This document shows positions 25,346-34,764 of a stretch of 51,199 nucleotides of DNA, piece by piece. Location of the stretch: assembly GCA_021740585.1 (NCBI GenBank), contig JAIOZM010000021.1:1-51199 (forward strand). The letters are read 5' to 3'. Each line of letters starts with the position of its first letter. Positions within the stretch are counted from its first letter, which is position 1. The stretch is from Bacteroidales bacterium (GTDB taxonomy: Bacteria > Bacteroidota > Bacteroidia > Bacteroidales > GCA-2748055). Under the pieces are notes generated by a model. The model ran no database searches, was not told where the DNA came from, and saw only the letters and a list, made by a program, of their open reading frames with translations. A program made the position numbers and the translations under genes.

Positions 25346-26401
25346 ATGAAAAAAACGATCATTTATATAGTAGTTGTGTTGGTGATAATAGCCATTGCAA
25401 TATTTCAACTTAAGAAAAACAAAGAAGCGGCTGTTAGCAGGATTTATCATTACGATAAAGAGCAGGCAATTAATGTACAGGCCATTACCCTGAAGTTCGA
25501 GAGTGTTGAGAACGATATTTCCTACTCAGGAACATTTGAAGCCAACAAAGAAACAAAAGTCAGTGCAGACATTCAGGGTAAGATCACTTCAGTTATGGTT
25601 GATCTTGGAAGCCTGGTCAGAAAAGGTCAGCCTCTGATTCAATTAGATAATTCTCTTCTGAAATTACAATTGCAAACTGCTGAAATTCAGATTGAAGGAT
25701 TGGAAGCAGATGTGAATCGTTATACTGTTCTGGCTAAAGCCGATGCTATTCAAGGCGTTCAGATAGAGAAAACAGAGTTGGCGTTAAAATCGGCAAACGT
25801 TCAGCAGGCTACTTTGCTGGAGCAAATAAGTAAAACGACGATCGTTGCACCTTTTGAAGGAATTGTAACTGCAAAACTTACCGAAGAAGGTGCTTTTGCC
25901 GCACCTGGCATTCCATTGTTGCAAATAACTGATATTTCTGATTTAAAGTTTACGGTGAATGTTCCTGAGCAAGAGTTAAGGCAGTTCGAAATAAATCAAA
26001 ACTATTCGCTTACCGCCGATGCATATAAGGAAACAGCCTTGTCTGGAAAAGTTTCTATGACAGGCAGTAAAGCCAATTTGGGAAATAGTTTTCCTGTACA
26101 GTTTTCTTTAAAAAATACTTCTGATCTAAAAATCAAAGCCGGAATGTTTGGAAAAGTTCAATTGAAAAACGATCAGGTAGAAAAGCATATCATTATCCCT
26201 GCTTCATCAGTTGTAGGAACCAACATACAACCACAGGTTTACATTATAAAAAATGGAAAGGCTATTCTGCAAAATATCACTATTTCTTCAAGATATCAGA
26301 ATAATGTGTTGGTATCATATGGTTTGACTGAAGGGGATGTGATTGTTATCAACGGATTTATTAACCTGTTCGACGGAGCAAATGTTTCAGTTAATAATTA
26401 A
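25346..26401 (+). CDS. RND efflux periplasmic adaptor (membrane fusion protein)
   Basis: A 351-residue adaptor with an N-terminal membrane segment (residues 4-22). It has the split lipoyl half-motifs (VSADIQGKITSVMVDLGSLV and the later TTIVAPFEGIVTAKL), a short alpha-helical hairpin between them (about 105-150), then a beta-barrel and a membrane-proximal domain. It links the RND pump to the TolC partner. The genes TolC, adaptor and pump follow with gaps of 11 and 5 bp, one operon. Confidence 0.93.
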   Translation: MKKTIIYIVVVLVIIAIAIFQLKKNKEAAVSRIYHYDKEQAINVQAITLKFESVENDISYSGTFEANKETKVSADIQGKITSVMVDLGSLVRKGQPLIQLDNSLLKLQLQTAEIQIEGLEADVNRYTVLAKADAIQGVQIEKTELALKSANVQQATLLEQISKTTIVAPFEGIVTAKLTEEGAFAAPGIPLLQITDISDLKFTVNVPEQELRQFEINQNYSLTADAYKETALSGKVSMTGSKANLGNSFPVQFSLKNTSDLKIKAGMFGKVQLKNDQVEKHIIIPASSVVGTNIQPQVYIIKNGKAILQNITISSRYQNNVLVSYGLTEGDVIVINGFINLFDGANVSVNN

Positions 26402-26406
26402 AAATC

Positions 26407-29400
26407 ATGAATATAACAAAAATATCAATCAATCGCCCTTCCCTAATTATCGTACTTTTCAGTGTGTTCGCCTTATTGGGGATAATAGGCTTTTCTAATC
26501 TGGGTTATGAATTGCTACCAGACTTTAATCAACCCGTAGTTGTAATAAAAACAATGTATCCGGGTGCAGAACCCAATGAAGTGGAAACATCTGTTTCCAG
26601 AAAAATAGAGGATGCTTTATCTAATCTCGAAGGTGTAGATTATTTGGAGACTAAGTCGATGCCTAATGCCTCTGTCATTATTGCTAACCTAAAATACGGG
26701 ACAGATTTGAATATTGCTATGCAGGATGCTCAGCGTTATATTGATAATATCAGAAAAGACCTTCCTGATGAGATTTTAAGTCCGGTTATGAGCAAGGTTT
26801 CACCAAATGATCTCCCTATTATATCCATTAGTGCAACAAGCAATTTACCTGCGACAGAGTTTTATCAAAAAATGAAGGATGAATATCTACCGCAAATTCA
26901 ACAATTAAAAGGGGTGGCTGAAATCACCCTTCTTGGAGGAGAAGAGCGTGAAATCCAGGTAAAGGTCAATCAGGATAAACTTAAGCTGTATAAAATATCT
27001 CTTTCTCAGGTAGTTGAGGCCATAAACCGCTCAGGAATTGATTTGCCTGCCGGAAAAGCTCAAACCAATCAAGAGAGTAATTCTGTCCGATTAACTGGAA
27101 AATTTACCTCCATTTCCGATATTATGAATGTTCAGGTAGCAATGCCTGCACCCGGAATGACAGTTTATGTAAAAGATGTGGCAAGCGTTATTGATGGTGT
27201 GAAAGAGATTGAGTCTGTGAGCCGCTACAATGGTGCAAACGGTATAGGTCTGATGCTGAAAAAGCAAGGAGATGCCAATGCAGTTGAAGTTTCAAAGTTA
27301 GTACATGAAAAACTTAGTCAAATTGAAAGTGCTAACTCAAAATACGAGGTAAAATTTATTATTGCCGATGATTCAACCGACATGACCATTGCGGCGGTTA
27401 ATTCGGTAGTTGATGACCTGATTTTAGCGGTTATATTGGTTTCATTGGTAATGTTCCTGTTTTTAAGGAGTTATCGAAATTCTTTAATTGTGCTCATTGC
27501 AATCCCTACTTCCTTAATTACAGCATTTGCAGTGATGTGGCTAATGGGCTTCACTTTAAATCTTATGACCTTGCTGGCCATGTCCTTAATTATTGGAATT
27601 CTGGTTGATGATGCCATTGTAATTTTAGAAAATATCCAGCGACACCTGGATATGGGTAAAGATAAGTCAACTGCAGCCATGGAAGGTCGGATGGAAATTG
27701 GTTTCTCTGCGATTTCAATCACCTTGGTTGACGTAGTGGTATTTTTACCTATCCTGTTTTTACAGGTATTTGTGGCCGATATGCTGAAGCAGTTTTCAAT
27801 AGTAGTAATAACATCCACACTTACCAGCTTACTGGTTGGTTTTACTCTGGTACCTTGGCTAGCTTCGCGAATTGGGAAAAAGGAAGATTTACAAGCAACC
27901 AATTTTATCAACCGTTTTTTGTTGTGGTTTGAAAGACAACTTACATCATTCATAAATTGGTACGGCCACCAATTGGAATGGGTACTCAGTCATAAACTCA
28001 TCTTTGGTGTAATCGTTATCCTGCTATTGGTTATGACCGTTGGAATAATGAAACAAGGAATAATTGGTAAAGAAATGATGTCAACAGGGGACCAGGGAAA
28101 GTTCAGGTTGAATTTGGAATATGATAAAATAACCACTGTACATGAAAATAATATCAGAACCCGGAAAGTAGAAAATTTCATCCTGCAACAACCTGAAGTA
28201 GCATCACTTTTCAGCAACATTGCCGGGCCAAGCACGGGTATTGGTAGTTTAGGGGTTGGATCGCCAAATTTATCTGAATTTACCATTCAGTTAAAACCTG
28301 ACGAGGAAAGGACTATCGAAACAGAAGACTTTATGAAATCGCTTCGCGAGGAATTGAAAAAAGAGTTTCCCGGGGTGAACTTTTCAATGGCAGTTTTAGG
28401 CCTGTTGCCAAAATCAGCACCTATTAAAATAACCTTGAGTGGAAGCGATTTGGAATTAGTGATGAAAACCGGTAATGAACTGAAAGCAATAGTTGAAAAA
28501 ATACCGGGGGCCGATAACGTCCGCTTATCAGTAGAAGAAGGAAGTCCTGAATACAAAGTGATTCCGGATAAAGATAAGATGCAACGTCTGGGTTTAACTA
28601 CCGCTTATGTGGGTTTAAATTTAAGGACCGCTTTCACGGGAAACGATGATGCCACACTTACTGAAAATGGGACAGAATTCCCTGTTAGAGTATGGTTGGA
28701 TGAATTTGACCGAAGCAATTTCGAAGATGTAGAACGACTTTCTATAGTAAATCCAATGAGTATTCCCATTGAGTTATCTCAATTTGCCGAAGTAGTTCAG
28801 GATAATTCACCTTCATTGCTCGAAAGGTTAGACAGACAACCATCGGTTACATTGACATCTGAATCATTTGGCAGACCTTCGGGTACCTTGGCAGATGATG
28901 CAATTGGTTTTCTGAAAACCACACCTTTGCCAGAAGGAGTAAAACTAACCTGGGGAGCTGATATTAAAACTCAAAACGAAAGTTTTGGAGCTCTGGGTTC
29001 AGTGCTGCTAATTTCATTTCTACTCATTTATTTGATTATGATAGCCCTTTACGATAGCTACATCTATCCCTTTGTAGCTTTATTTGCGATCCCGATGGCT
29101 GGTGTCGGGGCATTCCTGGCTTTGAATTTATCGTCAAACGATTTAACCTTATTTGCACAGTTAGGACTAATTATGCTTATGGGATTGGTGACAAAAAACT
29201 CCATACTGATTGTTGATTTTACCAACCAGCTAAAGGCTCAGGGGAAGCATTATAAAGAAGCCTTAATTATTGCAGGCAAAGAGCGGATGCGTCCTATCTT
29301 AATGACCACCCTGGCTATGGCAATCGGAATGTTGCCAATTGCATTGGCCAAAGGAACAGCCAGCGAATGGAAAAACGGTTTGGCCTGGGTAATTATCGGA

Positions 29401-29502
29401 GGTTTGTTGTCGTCAATGATTTTAACTGTTTATTTAGTCCCTATGGTTTACTATCTGGTTGATACAGTTAAAGAAAAAATTGAAAGGAGAAGGAAAAATT
29501 AA
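26407..29502 (+). CDS. RND-family multidrug efflux pump (HAE1-type permease)
   Basis: A 1031-residue inner-membrane proton-driven transporter with the two-repeat RND layout: TM1, a large periplasmic porter loop, TM2-TM6, a second loop (about 560-860), TM8-TM12. The N-terminus (ISINRPSLIIVLFSVFALLG) and the TM4 region with GILVDDAIVILENI, holding the paired Asp of the proton relay, are typical of the hydrophobe/amphiphile family. Substrates are not predictable. It is the last pump gene and is followed 66 bp later by an outer-membrane protein gene. Confidence 0.95.
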   Translation: MNITKISINRPSLIIVLFSVFALLGIIGFSNLGYELLPDFNQPVVVIKTMYPGAEPNEVETSVSRKIEDALSNLEGVDYLETKSMPNASVIIANLKYGTDLNIAMQDAQRYIDNIRKDLPDEILSPVMSKVSPNDLPIISISATSNLPATEFYQKMKDEYLPQIQQLKGVAEITLLGGEEREIQVKVNQDKLKLYKISLSQVVEAINRSGIDLPAGKAQTNQESNSVRLTGKFTSISDIMNVQVAMPAPGMTVYVKDVASVIDGVKEIESVSRYNGANGIGLMLKKQGDANAVEVSKLVHEKLSQIESANSKYEVKFIIADDSTDMTIAAVNSVVDDLILAVILVSLVMFLFLRSYRNSLIVLIAIPTSLITAFAVMWLMGFTLNLMTLLAMSLIIGILVDDAIVILENIQRHLDMGKDKSTAAMEGRMEIGFSAISITLVDVVVFLPILFLQVFVADMLKQFSIVVITSTLTSLLVGFTLVPWLASRIGKKEDLQATNFINRFLLWFERQLTSFINWYGHQLEWVLSHKLIFGVIVILLLVMTVGIMKQGIIGKEMMSTGDQGKFRLNLEYDKITTVHENNIRTRKVENFILQQPEVASLFSNIAGPSTGIGSLGVGSPNLSEFTIQLKPDEERTIETEDFMKSLREELKKEFPGVNFSMAVLGLLPKSAPIKITLSGSDLELVMKTGNELKAIVEKIPGADNVRLSVEEGSPEYKVIPDKDKMQRLGLTTAYVGLNLRTAFTGNDDATLTENGTEFPVRVWLDEFDRSNFEDVERLSIVNPMSIPIELSQFAEVVQDNSPSLLERLDRQPSVTLTSESFGRPSGTLADDAIGFLKTTPLPEGVKLTWGADIKTQNESFGALGSVLLISFLLIYLIMIALYDSYIYPFVALFAIPMAGVGAFLALNLSSNDLTLFAQLGLIMLMGLVTKNSILIVDFTNQLKAQGKHYKEALIIAGKERMRPILMTTLAMAIGMLPIALAKGTASEWKNGLAWVIIGGLLSSMILTVYLVPMVYYLVDTVKEKIERRRKN

Positions 29503-29568
29503 AATGAAGAATCCAAATATATTCTTGGGTTGTAGATTTTAAATCTTATAATCCTTTATTCAAAAATT

Positions 29569-30471
29569 ATGAAAAGACAACTAGCAATTTTATTTTTCGC
29601 GAATATGTTTTCCTTATTTGGTTTTGGACAAAAAGAAAATGACTCCATACCAACAATTGAACTAACCACCATCGCACAGGTGAATCAGGGAAACAGTTTA
29701 ATAACCGCTCCAATTGATATTGGTAATATTGAGTCTTTATGGTTTGAAGGAAATCTAATCCCTAATTTTTATATTCGTGAAAGTAAGGACTCCCGGTTGA
29801 TGGGAGTTATTACGCCTCAAATAATTATAAGAATGTATCAGGAGGAGTCGTTTCCGGTTCGAACCCCTAGCTATATGCCACAAATCACAGTATATTATTT
29901 ATTAAGCCTGAAGGAAAATCTTAAAAGTTTAAGTCTCTTTGGAAGATTAGCACATCATTCAAATGGTCAGGATGGTGATTTTTTCCTGGCAAACGGAGAC
30001 ATTAATCTTAAAAGCGGTGATTTTTCAACAAATTATTATGAATTTGGATTAATAAATACAAATTTTAAGTCAAGATATAATGCAGTTCAGTTTCTGAGTA
30101 CGTCATTTCAAATTCATCCAATTACTCATTTAAGTTCAGAGGAACTGAAAAATATTTACAGTAATTACAGATGGAACACAACTTTTTCAATCTTTAAAAT
30201 ACCAACGAACAACATACAGCTTAAAAAGAAGAATGCCAGTTTTTCGATCAAAGGACAGTCAACATGGATGTTTGGAGATGTGAATGATTGGAATGGTTTA
30301 TCCCTGAATAGGCTCAATTTGAGTCTGACATTATACTACCACCCAAAATTTTTAGAGGATATTGGATTCTTCACTCAATTATACCATGGAATGGATTATT
30401 ATAATATTTATTTTGATCACAAATTAGATATTGTTCGTTTCGGTATTATGACAGAAAAATTGCGATTTTGA
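29569..30471 (+). CDS. outer-membrane protein, possibly phospholipase A1-like
   Basis: A 300-residue protein with a signal peptide (residues 1-20, ending GFGQ) and alternating hydrophobic and polar segments that suggest a beta-barrel. Residues near 130 read LFGRLAHHSNGQDGDFF, which matches the HxSNG catalytic His/Ser motif of outer membrane phospholipase A (OMPLA), and an STNYYEFG segment follows where OMPLA has its SxxWNR block. The Asn of the WNR motif is not evident. It ends with a short aromatic-rich stretch. Placed after the efflux genes with 66 bp between, so it may or may not be part of that operon. The enzyme call is tentative. Confidence 0.6.
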   Translation: MKRQLAILFFANMFSLFGFGQKENDSIPTIELTTIAQVNQGNSLITAPIDIGNIESLWFEGNLIPNFYIRESKDSRLMGVITPQIIIRMYQEESFPVRTPSYMPQITVYYLLSLKENLKSLSLFGRLAHHSNGQDGDFFLANGDINLKSGDFSTNYYEFGLINTNFKSRYNAVQFLSTSFQIHPITHLSSEELKNIYSNYRWNTTFSIFKIPTNNIQLKKKNASFSIKGQSTWMFGDVNDWNGLSLNRLNLSLTLYYHPKFLEDIGFFTQLYHGMDYYNIYFDHKLDIVRFGIMTEKLRF

Positions 30472-30579
30472 CCATACAATACTTGTCAGGATTTGCCAGA
30501 GCGATAATATTCAAATTACTTCTGAGAAGTTTGGCAGTAAGATTCAAAAGTTGGTAAATCCCGTTTTCCCCAGCTTTAA

Positions 30580-31626
30580 TTACAAAGTAGCCATCTCAAT
30601 ATTGTCGAAATTCCTTCTGTAGTATCTCATATAATCAACTTTACGTTCCAGAGCATTTATAACAGCATAGGTAAAATTTACTTTTTCAAAGTTTTGAGCA
30701 CTTCCTAATCCACCGGGACTGAATACATTAATCTCCATTAACTTATTCCCCACAATATCCAGTCCAACTAAAAACATACCATCCTGAACCAGTTTTGGCC
30801 TAACCATTTCAGCCAATTCGAGATGTTCTTTGGTTATTTCAGCCTTTCTCATTTTACCGCCTGCGTGGATATTACTTCGCATGTCATCTCCGGTTCGAAC
30901 CCGGCGAAATGCAGCATATTTAGCTTTATATCGGAGGGGTTGTCCATTCATCATAAACAGTCGGATATCTCCCTCAGCAGCAGCGGGCAGATATTCCTGT
31001 CCAATAACATAGCCGTCCCGACTCACAGCGTCTATCATTTGGTTCAGGTTTGCTTTATCGTCGTTATTAACCAGAAACACTCCGGTTCCACCTGAACCCT
31101 GTAAAGGTTTCAATACAGCTTTTCCACCTTCACTTTCAACAAAGTTTTTGAGTTCTTCTCTGTCTCTCGTAATAATGGTTCTAGGTCTTACTTCCTCAGG
31201 AAAAAGCTGAAAGTACATTTTGTTCATGGCACCTGAAAGGGCGTTTGGGTCGTTCACTACAATAACACCATGGCGCATTGCAATTCTACCAAAATTAATC
31301 CCGGCACTTTGCCTCCAGGAACGAGTTCCGGTATCGGTTGAAGGATCATTTCTTAGCATTAAAACATCCAAATCATCGACCGATATACGTTCTTGTTTTG
31401 CCTTTTTTCCTTTAAGGTCAGCAAGGTAGCTTTCTCCCAGTTTATATTTCTTTAGATGAGCACTTCTTGCTCTGGCTCTTATAATCTCATCTACATCGTA
31501 AGCAAAATCCCCAACTCCCATTACCCAGGCTTCGTGCCCGAGATTAATTGCCGTCATTGCCAGACGGGTGGTTGTATATCCTGCCTGTTCTGTGTTAATA
31601 TCATTAACTACAAATCCAATTCTCAT
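30580..31626 (-). CDS. glutathione-synthetase-like ATP-grasp ligase
   Basis: A 348-residue ATP-grasp enzyme of the GshB/RimK type. The N-terminal preATP-grasp domain (MRIGFVVNDINTEQAGYTT) is followed by the ATP-binding region with VLKPLQGSGGTGVFLV (about 175-195) and the metal-binding end MEINVFSPGGL (about 310), matching LEINVTSP in GshB. The substrate carboxylate and amine donors are unknown. It overlaps the DUF1704 gene by 4 bp (31623-31626) and is the third gene of a coupled trio. It probably forms an amide bond on the same molecule that the neighbouring genes process. Confidence 0.87.
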   Translation of the reverse strand: MRIGFVVNDINTEQAGYTTTRLAMTAINLGHEAWVMGVGDFAYDVDEIIRARARSAHLKKYKLGESYLADLKGKKAKQERISVDDLDVLMLRNDPSTDTGTRSWRQSAGINFGRIAMRHGVIVVNDPNALSGAMNKMYFQLFPEEVRPRTIITRDREELKNFVESEGGKAVLKPLQGSGGTGVFLVNNDDKANLNQMIDAVSRDGYVIGQEYLPAAAEGDIRLFMMNGQPLRYKAKYAAFRRVRTGDDMRSNIHAGGKMRKAEITKEHLELAEMVRPKLVQDGMFLVGLDIVGNKLMEINVFSPGGLGSAQNFEKVNFTYAVINALERKVDYMRYYRRNFDNIEMATL

Positions 31627-33524
31627 TTTTTCCTTCTGTTTATTAAATTTAAAATATCAAGACCGTTTTTTAATTCATTTAATTTATCCTGTGTTTCAGG
31701 ATAATTCATATATCTGGGGATAAGTGGCGGTTCTTTTAACACTTTTCTCCATTGTAATTCTTTAATAACTGAAATATGACTTGCGGAAATTTTACCTACA
31801 AATAAGGGCGCTAAAGTACCACCATTCTTTATATATTCAAGAAGTTTAACCAAACCCCTCAAATAAATAGCATCTTTTGTCAACCCTCCACTACGAAAAG
31901 TCCTTTTTGTAATAGTAAAAGATGTTCTGCGCTCAAAGCCATAGTTTTTATTTAACTCTTGGTAAACCTCTACAAAGCTGGCTCCATCAATCAATAAATG
32001 TGCAGCTACAACCCTTGCCGCCAATAGTCTGAGGCGTGTACCTGTCAATCCACCAACAAGATATTCAGAAAGAACTGCAAGTCCTTCCTGCAATTCATCA
32101 TAACCTGCAAGTCCAACATATAACTGACGCAAGGGTTGGGCTTTTCCATTAATATGGGTTAAAACATGTGTTCCTACTTCGTGTTGAATCAATGCTTCCA
32201 TTCTTTCGGTTGGAAATTTTATCCGCGATCCGATTAAGAGATTCCCCTGTGAGACCATTAATCCACTTATATCTTCCCGTATCTGAACGTTGTTCCTGAA
32301 TTCAGGAATGCTCTTTCTGAAATAATCCATTTCTTTATTTGCTCTGGCAGCAAATGCTGTAGCGTCAATCGAAATACTTGCTGATTCATCCCGACTTCGC
32401 GGCGAATATTTCTGTAATATTTGTTTGGAAAGTTTCAATAAAGAATCCTCAATGCCACCATATAGTTGCAGACTTCCGTATTTGAAACGGGGAGTACCGC
32501 GATCTATCAGCATGGTAAACTTTCTGTCGAGTTCAAGTTGTTGACCCCTGAAAAGTTGCACCAAAGTGGGATCTTCCATTCTTTCAATTGGAACCTGATA
32601 TAATTTACGTTTTGCCTGTGCAGGATCTATGGGAAGTGGTCTGTATTCAAATACCGGGGTCTTTTGGTATTTATTTCTCTGAAATGATAACCATGCTTTT
32701 TGACTATCAATGGGTGTAACTTGTAAAAGAAAGTCGAAGCTGCTGCAAATATCTGCCAGTTGCCGGTCGGCTTCCCATACCGCTTTTACCATACTTCGCC
32801 TTCCTAATGCAAGATAGTGTAATGGTCGTTGAGAGGTGTGGTTATGAGTAAAATCGAAGAAACAATACTTCAGTGCCCGGGCAAATCTACGCTGAAAATC
32901 ACGATGTATTAAGGGGAAATCTTCATTTGTCAGGCTGTTCCGGTAAACGGGCCGAAGCCCAATTCCTATAATATGGACTCCAATCTTTCTGGCGTCAACC
33001 AATGAAATTAAAGAGGGTAAGTCAGGAGGAGTAATTTTAGTTGCCGTTACAATACTTGCGCTTGCCTGTTCTTTTCGGATATAAATTTCTTTTAAATTTT
33101 TCTCAAGGCTCCCAATGGAAGAGGAAGCAGTGCTATTATTGGCCTTAAGAATTTTAAAAACAGGCTTATACGGAGAAAATTCCTCAAAGGATTTGTTCTC
33201 CTGAGAAAGCCATATTTCAACGATCATGAAGGAACCAAATACTTCTTTCATGATTCTGGCAATAGCTTTAACCAGTATAGATAATTGCTTTTGCTGTTTA
33301 CGATTACCAGTTGCTATAAGGTATGAAGCTTCGCCCATTATGAGTTTTTCTGTAAGAGGCGTGCTGCTTTCATCCAATCGACGGTAAATGCATAAAAAGG
33401 GAAGTTGACGGTCAATATTTAAGCGACCTCCGGAAGGAAGCGTCCGGCGCACTCTTTTATTTTCCTTTAATTGAGAGCAAATTGCTTCAATGAAGCCTTG
33501 GCTAATTGGTTCTGTTTTTATCAC
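31623..33524 (-). CDS. DUF1704 zinc metallopeptidase ('flavohemoglobin expression-modulating QEGLA motif' protein)
   Basis: A 633-residue member of the family often named for its QEGLA motif. Residues H448, E449 and H453 form an HExxxH zinc site (HEVGTH) and E480 in LQEGLA is placed as third ligand. This is the arrangement of human MATCAP, a tubulin tyrosine carboxypeptidase of the same family, so a zinc carboxypeptidase activity is a good inference; the older expression-modulating name says little. No signal peptide is seen, so it is probably cytoplasmic. It overlaps both neighbours by 4 bp. Confidence 0.88.
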   Translation of the reverse strand: MIKTEPISQGFIEAICSQLKENKRVRRTLPSGGRLNIDRQLPFLCIYRRLDESSTPLTEKLIMGEASYLIATGNRKQQKQLSILVKAIARIMKEVFGSFMIVEIWLSQENKSFEEFSPYKPVFKILKANNSTASSSIGSLEKNLKEIYIRKEQASASIVTATKITPPDLPSLISLVDARKIGVHIIGIGLRPVYRNSLTNEDFPLIHRDFQRRFARALKYCFFDFTHNHTSQRPLHYLALGRRSMVKAVWEADRQLADICSSFDFLLQVTPIDSQKAWLSFQRNKYQKTPVFEYRPLPIDPAQAKRKLYQVPIERMEDPTLVQLFRGQQLELDRKFTMLIDRGTPRFKYGSLQLYGGIEDSLLKLSKQILQKYSPRSRDESASISIDATAFAARANKEMDYFRKSIPEFRNNVQIREDISGLMVSQGNLLIGSRIKFPTERMEALIQHEVGTHVLTHINGKAQPLRQLYVGLAGYDELQEGLAVLSEYLVGGLTGTRLRLLAARVVAAHLLIDGASFVEVYQELNKNYGFERRTSFTITKRTFRSGGLTKDAIYLRGLVKLLEYIKNGGTLAPLFVGKISASHISVIKELQWRKVLKEPPLIPRYMNYPETQDKLNELKNGLDILNLINRRKK

Positions 33525-34321
33525 TTTTCAGTCATTTGTTTGAGTTCTTCCAAAACACCTGGAATGGTTGACTCTAAAGCTTGTTTTATCAAATATAATT
33601 GCTTTGGATCAGGTTTGCCTGTCCATTCTTTCATAAAAAACTTCTTGAATTCAACGGAAATTGAACATCCTGCCTGTGGAAAATTTTCATGGATCCATCG
33701 TGAAAACTGACCTCCTCTAAATTTTATATTCTCCCGAACATCAAGCTTCCCTGAATTATAATTATATGTCTTTAAATCGTTCATAAATCTGTTCACCAAC
33801 GGCCCCCACTTTTCCATGTTTATTGTCCCGGTTCCCAGATTTACCTCAGGATTGAGTTCAGGGCTGTCGTAAGGTTTATCAGGTCCCAGGCGGTGATGGT
33901 TATATGAATGCAAATCAAAAACCACAAAATGACCATAATGTTTCTCCAACTCGCTGAAAACATTAAAAGCTTCCCTATAGAATGCGTCGTAATCGCTAAG
34001 CGATTGTTTTACAATTATATCTGAAGGCCTACTCTTCCAAACATCAAGTCCCCAGGCATCTTCAGGATTTATGTAAACTGCTTTTTCTCTGGGACGGTTT
34101 AAATCAACTTCAAAACGTGAGCGCAATCCGATAATTTGTGTGTCACCAATACTTGTCCAACCTCCCGTAAATGGATCCTCCTCCCTAAGTCTTTCATCCT
34201 CGCTTAAAGCCATTATTCTGGCCACCTCAGGTCGCAATTGATGTCCGTCGTGAATGGCAGTCACCACAATAGGACCTTCTCCTCTCATTATTTTCCATAT
34301 TATATCATTCTTGTGTGTCAT
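33521..34321 (-). CDS. N-formylglutamate amidohydrolase family protein
   Basis: A 266-residue protein of the FGase family, zinc-dependent deformylases related to M14-type folds. PIVVTAIHDGHQLRP near the N-terminus and VVFDLHSYNHHR at about 150-161 hold the expected metal-binding residues. The classical enzyme ends histidine degradation, but no hut genes are nearby; instead it heads a three-gene unit with DUF1704 and an ATP-grasp ligase, with a 4-bp overlap to the next gene. It may thus hydrolyse a different amide. The start at 34321 gives a full-length N-terminus. Confidence 0.87.
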   Translation of the reverse strand: MTHKNDIIWKIMRGEGPIVVTAIHDGHQLRPEVARIMALSEDERLREEDPFTGGWTSIGDTQIIGLRSRFEVDLNRPREKAVYINPEDAWGLDVWKSRPSDIIVKQSLSDYDAFYREAFNVFSELEKHYGHFVVFDLHSYNHHRLGPDKPYDSPELNPEVNLGTGTINMEKWGPLVNRFMNDLKTYNYNSGKLDVRENIKFRGGQFSRWIHENFPQAGCSISVEFKKFFMKEWTGKPDPKQLYLIKQALESTIPGVLEELKQMTEK

Positions 34322-34514
34322 TCAGCTTGCAATATATGATTCTGTATAGTTTAGTTTGCAGATTAATAAAAATAAAGTGGAGCTAATGCCGGAAAATGAA
34401 AAGGCTGTTAGCCATCTGTATCCTTAGGTTCACAAAATAATAAAAAAAAAGCTTGGAAATTGGTATATTTGAATACTTAGTTGTCGGGTAAAACTCATAA
34501 ATAATTTATTTTTA

Positions 34515-34718
34515 GCTGACACTACGGTTCCTTATGCTAGGGCAGAACTTTTTGAAAAGAAAATGAAGGCAATGGGAAACAGATGTGACCTGATGGGTTA
34601 TGAAGGTGCCGGTCATGGTTTTTTTAACTACGGAAAAAATGAAAACCTGTACTTTATTGATACTATGAACAAACTGGATGATTTTTTGGTTTCATTAAAA
34701 TATCTGTATCCACGGTAA
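34515..34718 (+). pseudogene. C-terminal remnant of an alpha/beta hydrolase (esterase/lipase)
   Basis: In the 443-bp gap between the N-formylglutamate gene and the T9SS cargo gene, frame from 34515 to the TAA at 34716-34718 encodes about 67 residues that match the end of alpha/beta-hydrolase esterases: a DTTVPYARAELFEKKM segment with the catalytic Asp region, GYEGAGHGFFN with the catalytic His, then a DDFLVSLKYL tail. No start codon fits and the nucleophile half is missing; the frame is closed by TGA at 34470-34472. The remainder of the gap holds nothing else recognisable apart from an isolated TATATTTG (34464-34471), a -7-like match. Confidence 0.75.
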
Positions 34719-34764
34719 GGGATTCCATTGATCATTTTACTTTTATGAATTTGAATATTTTGAG

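Noticed and set aside
29852-29869. GGTTCGAACCCC resembling a tRNA T-arm
   Set aside because: It lies inside the coding frame of the outer-membrane protein gene; no acceptor stem or anticodon arm is found around it.
30518-30530. ACTTCT-G-AGAAGT hairpin between convergent genes as terminator
   Set aside because: Short stem with a one-base centre that cannot form a normal loop, and no T run on either side; kept out of the feature list.
30892-30906. GGTTCGAACCCGG resembling a tRNA T-arm
   Set aside because: It is within the ATP-grasp gene, in frame, with no cloverleaf in the surrounding bases.
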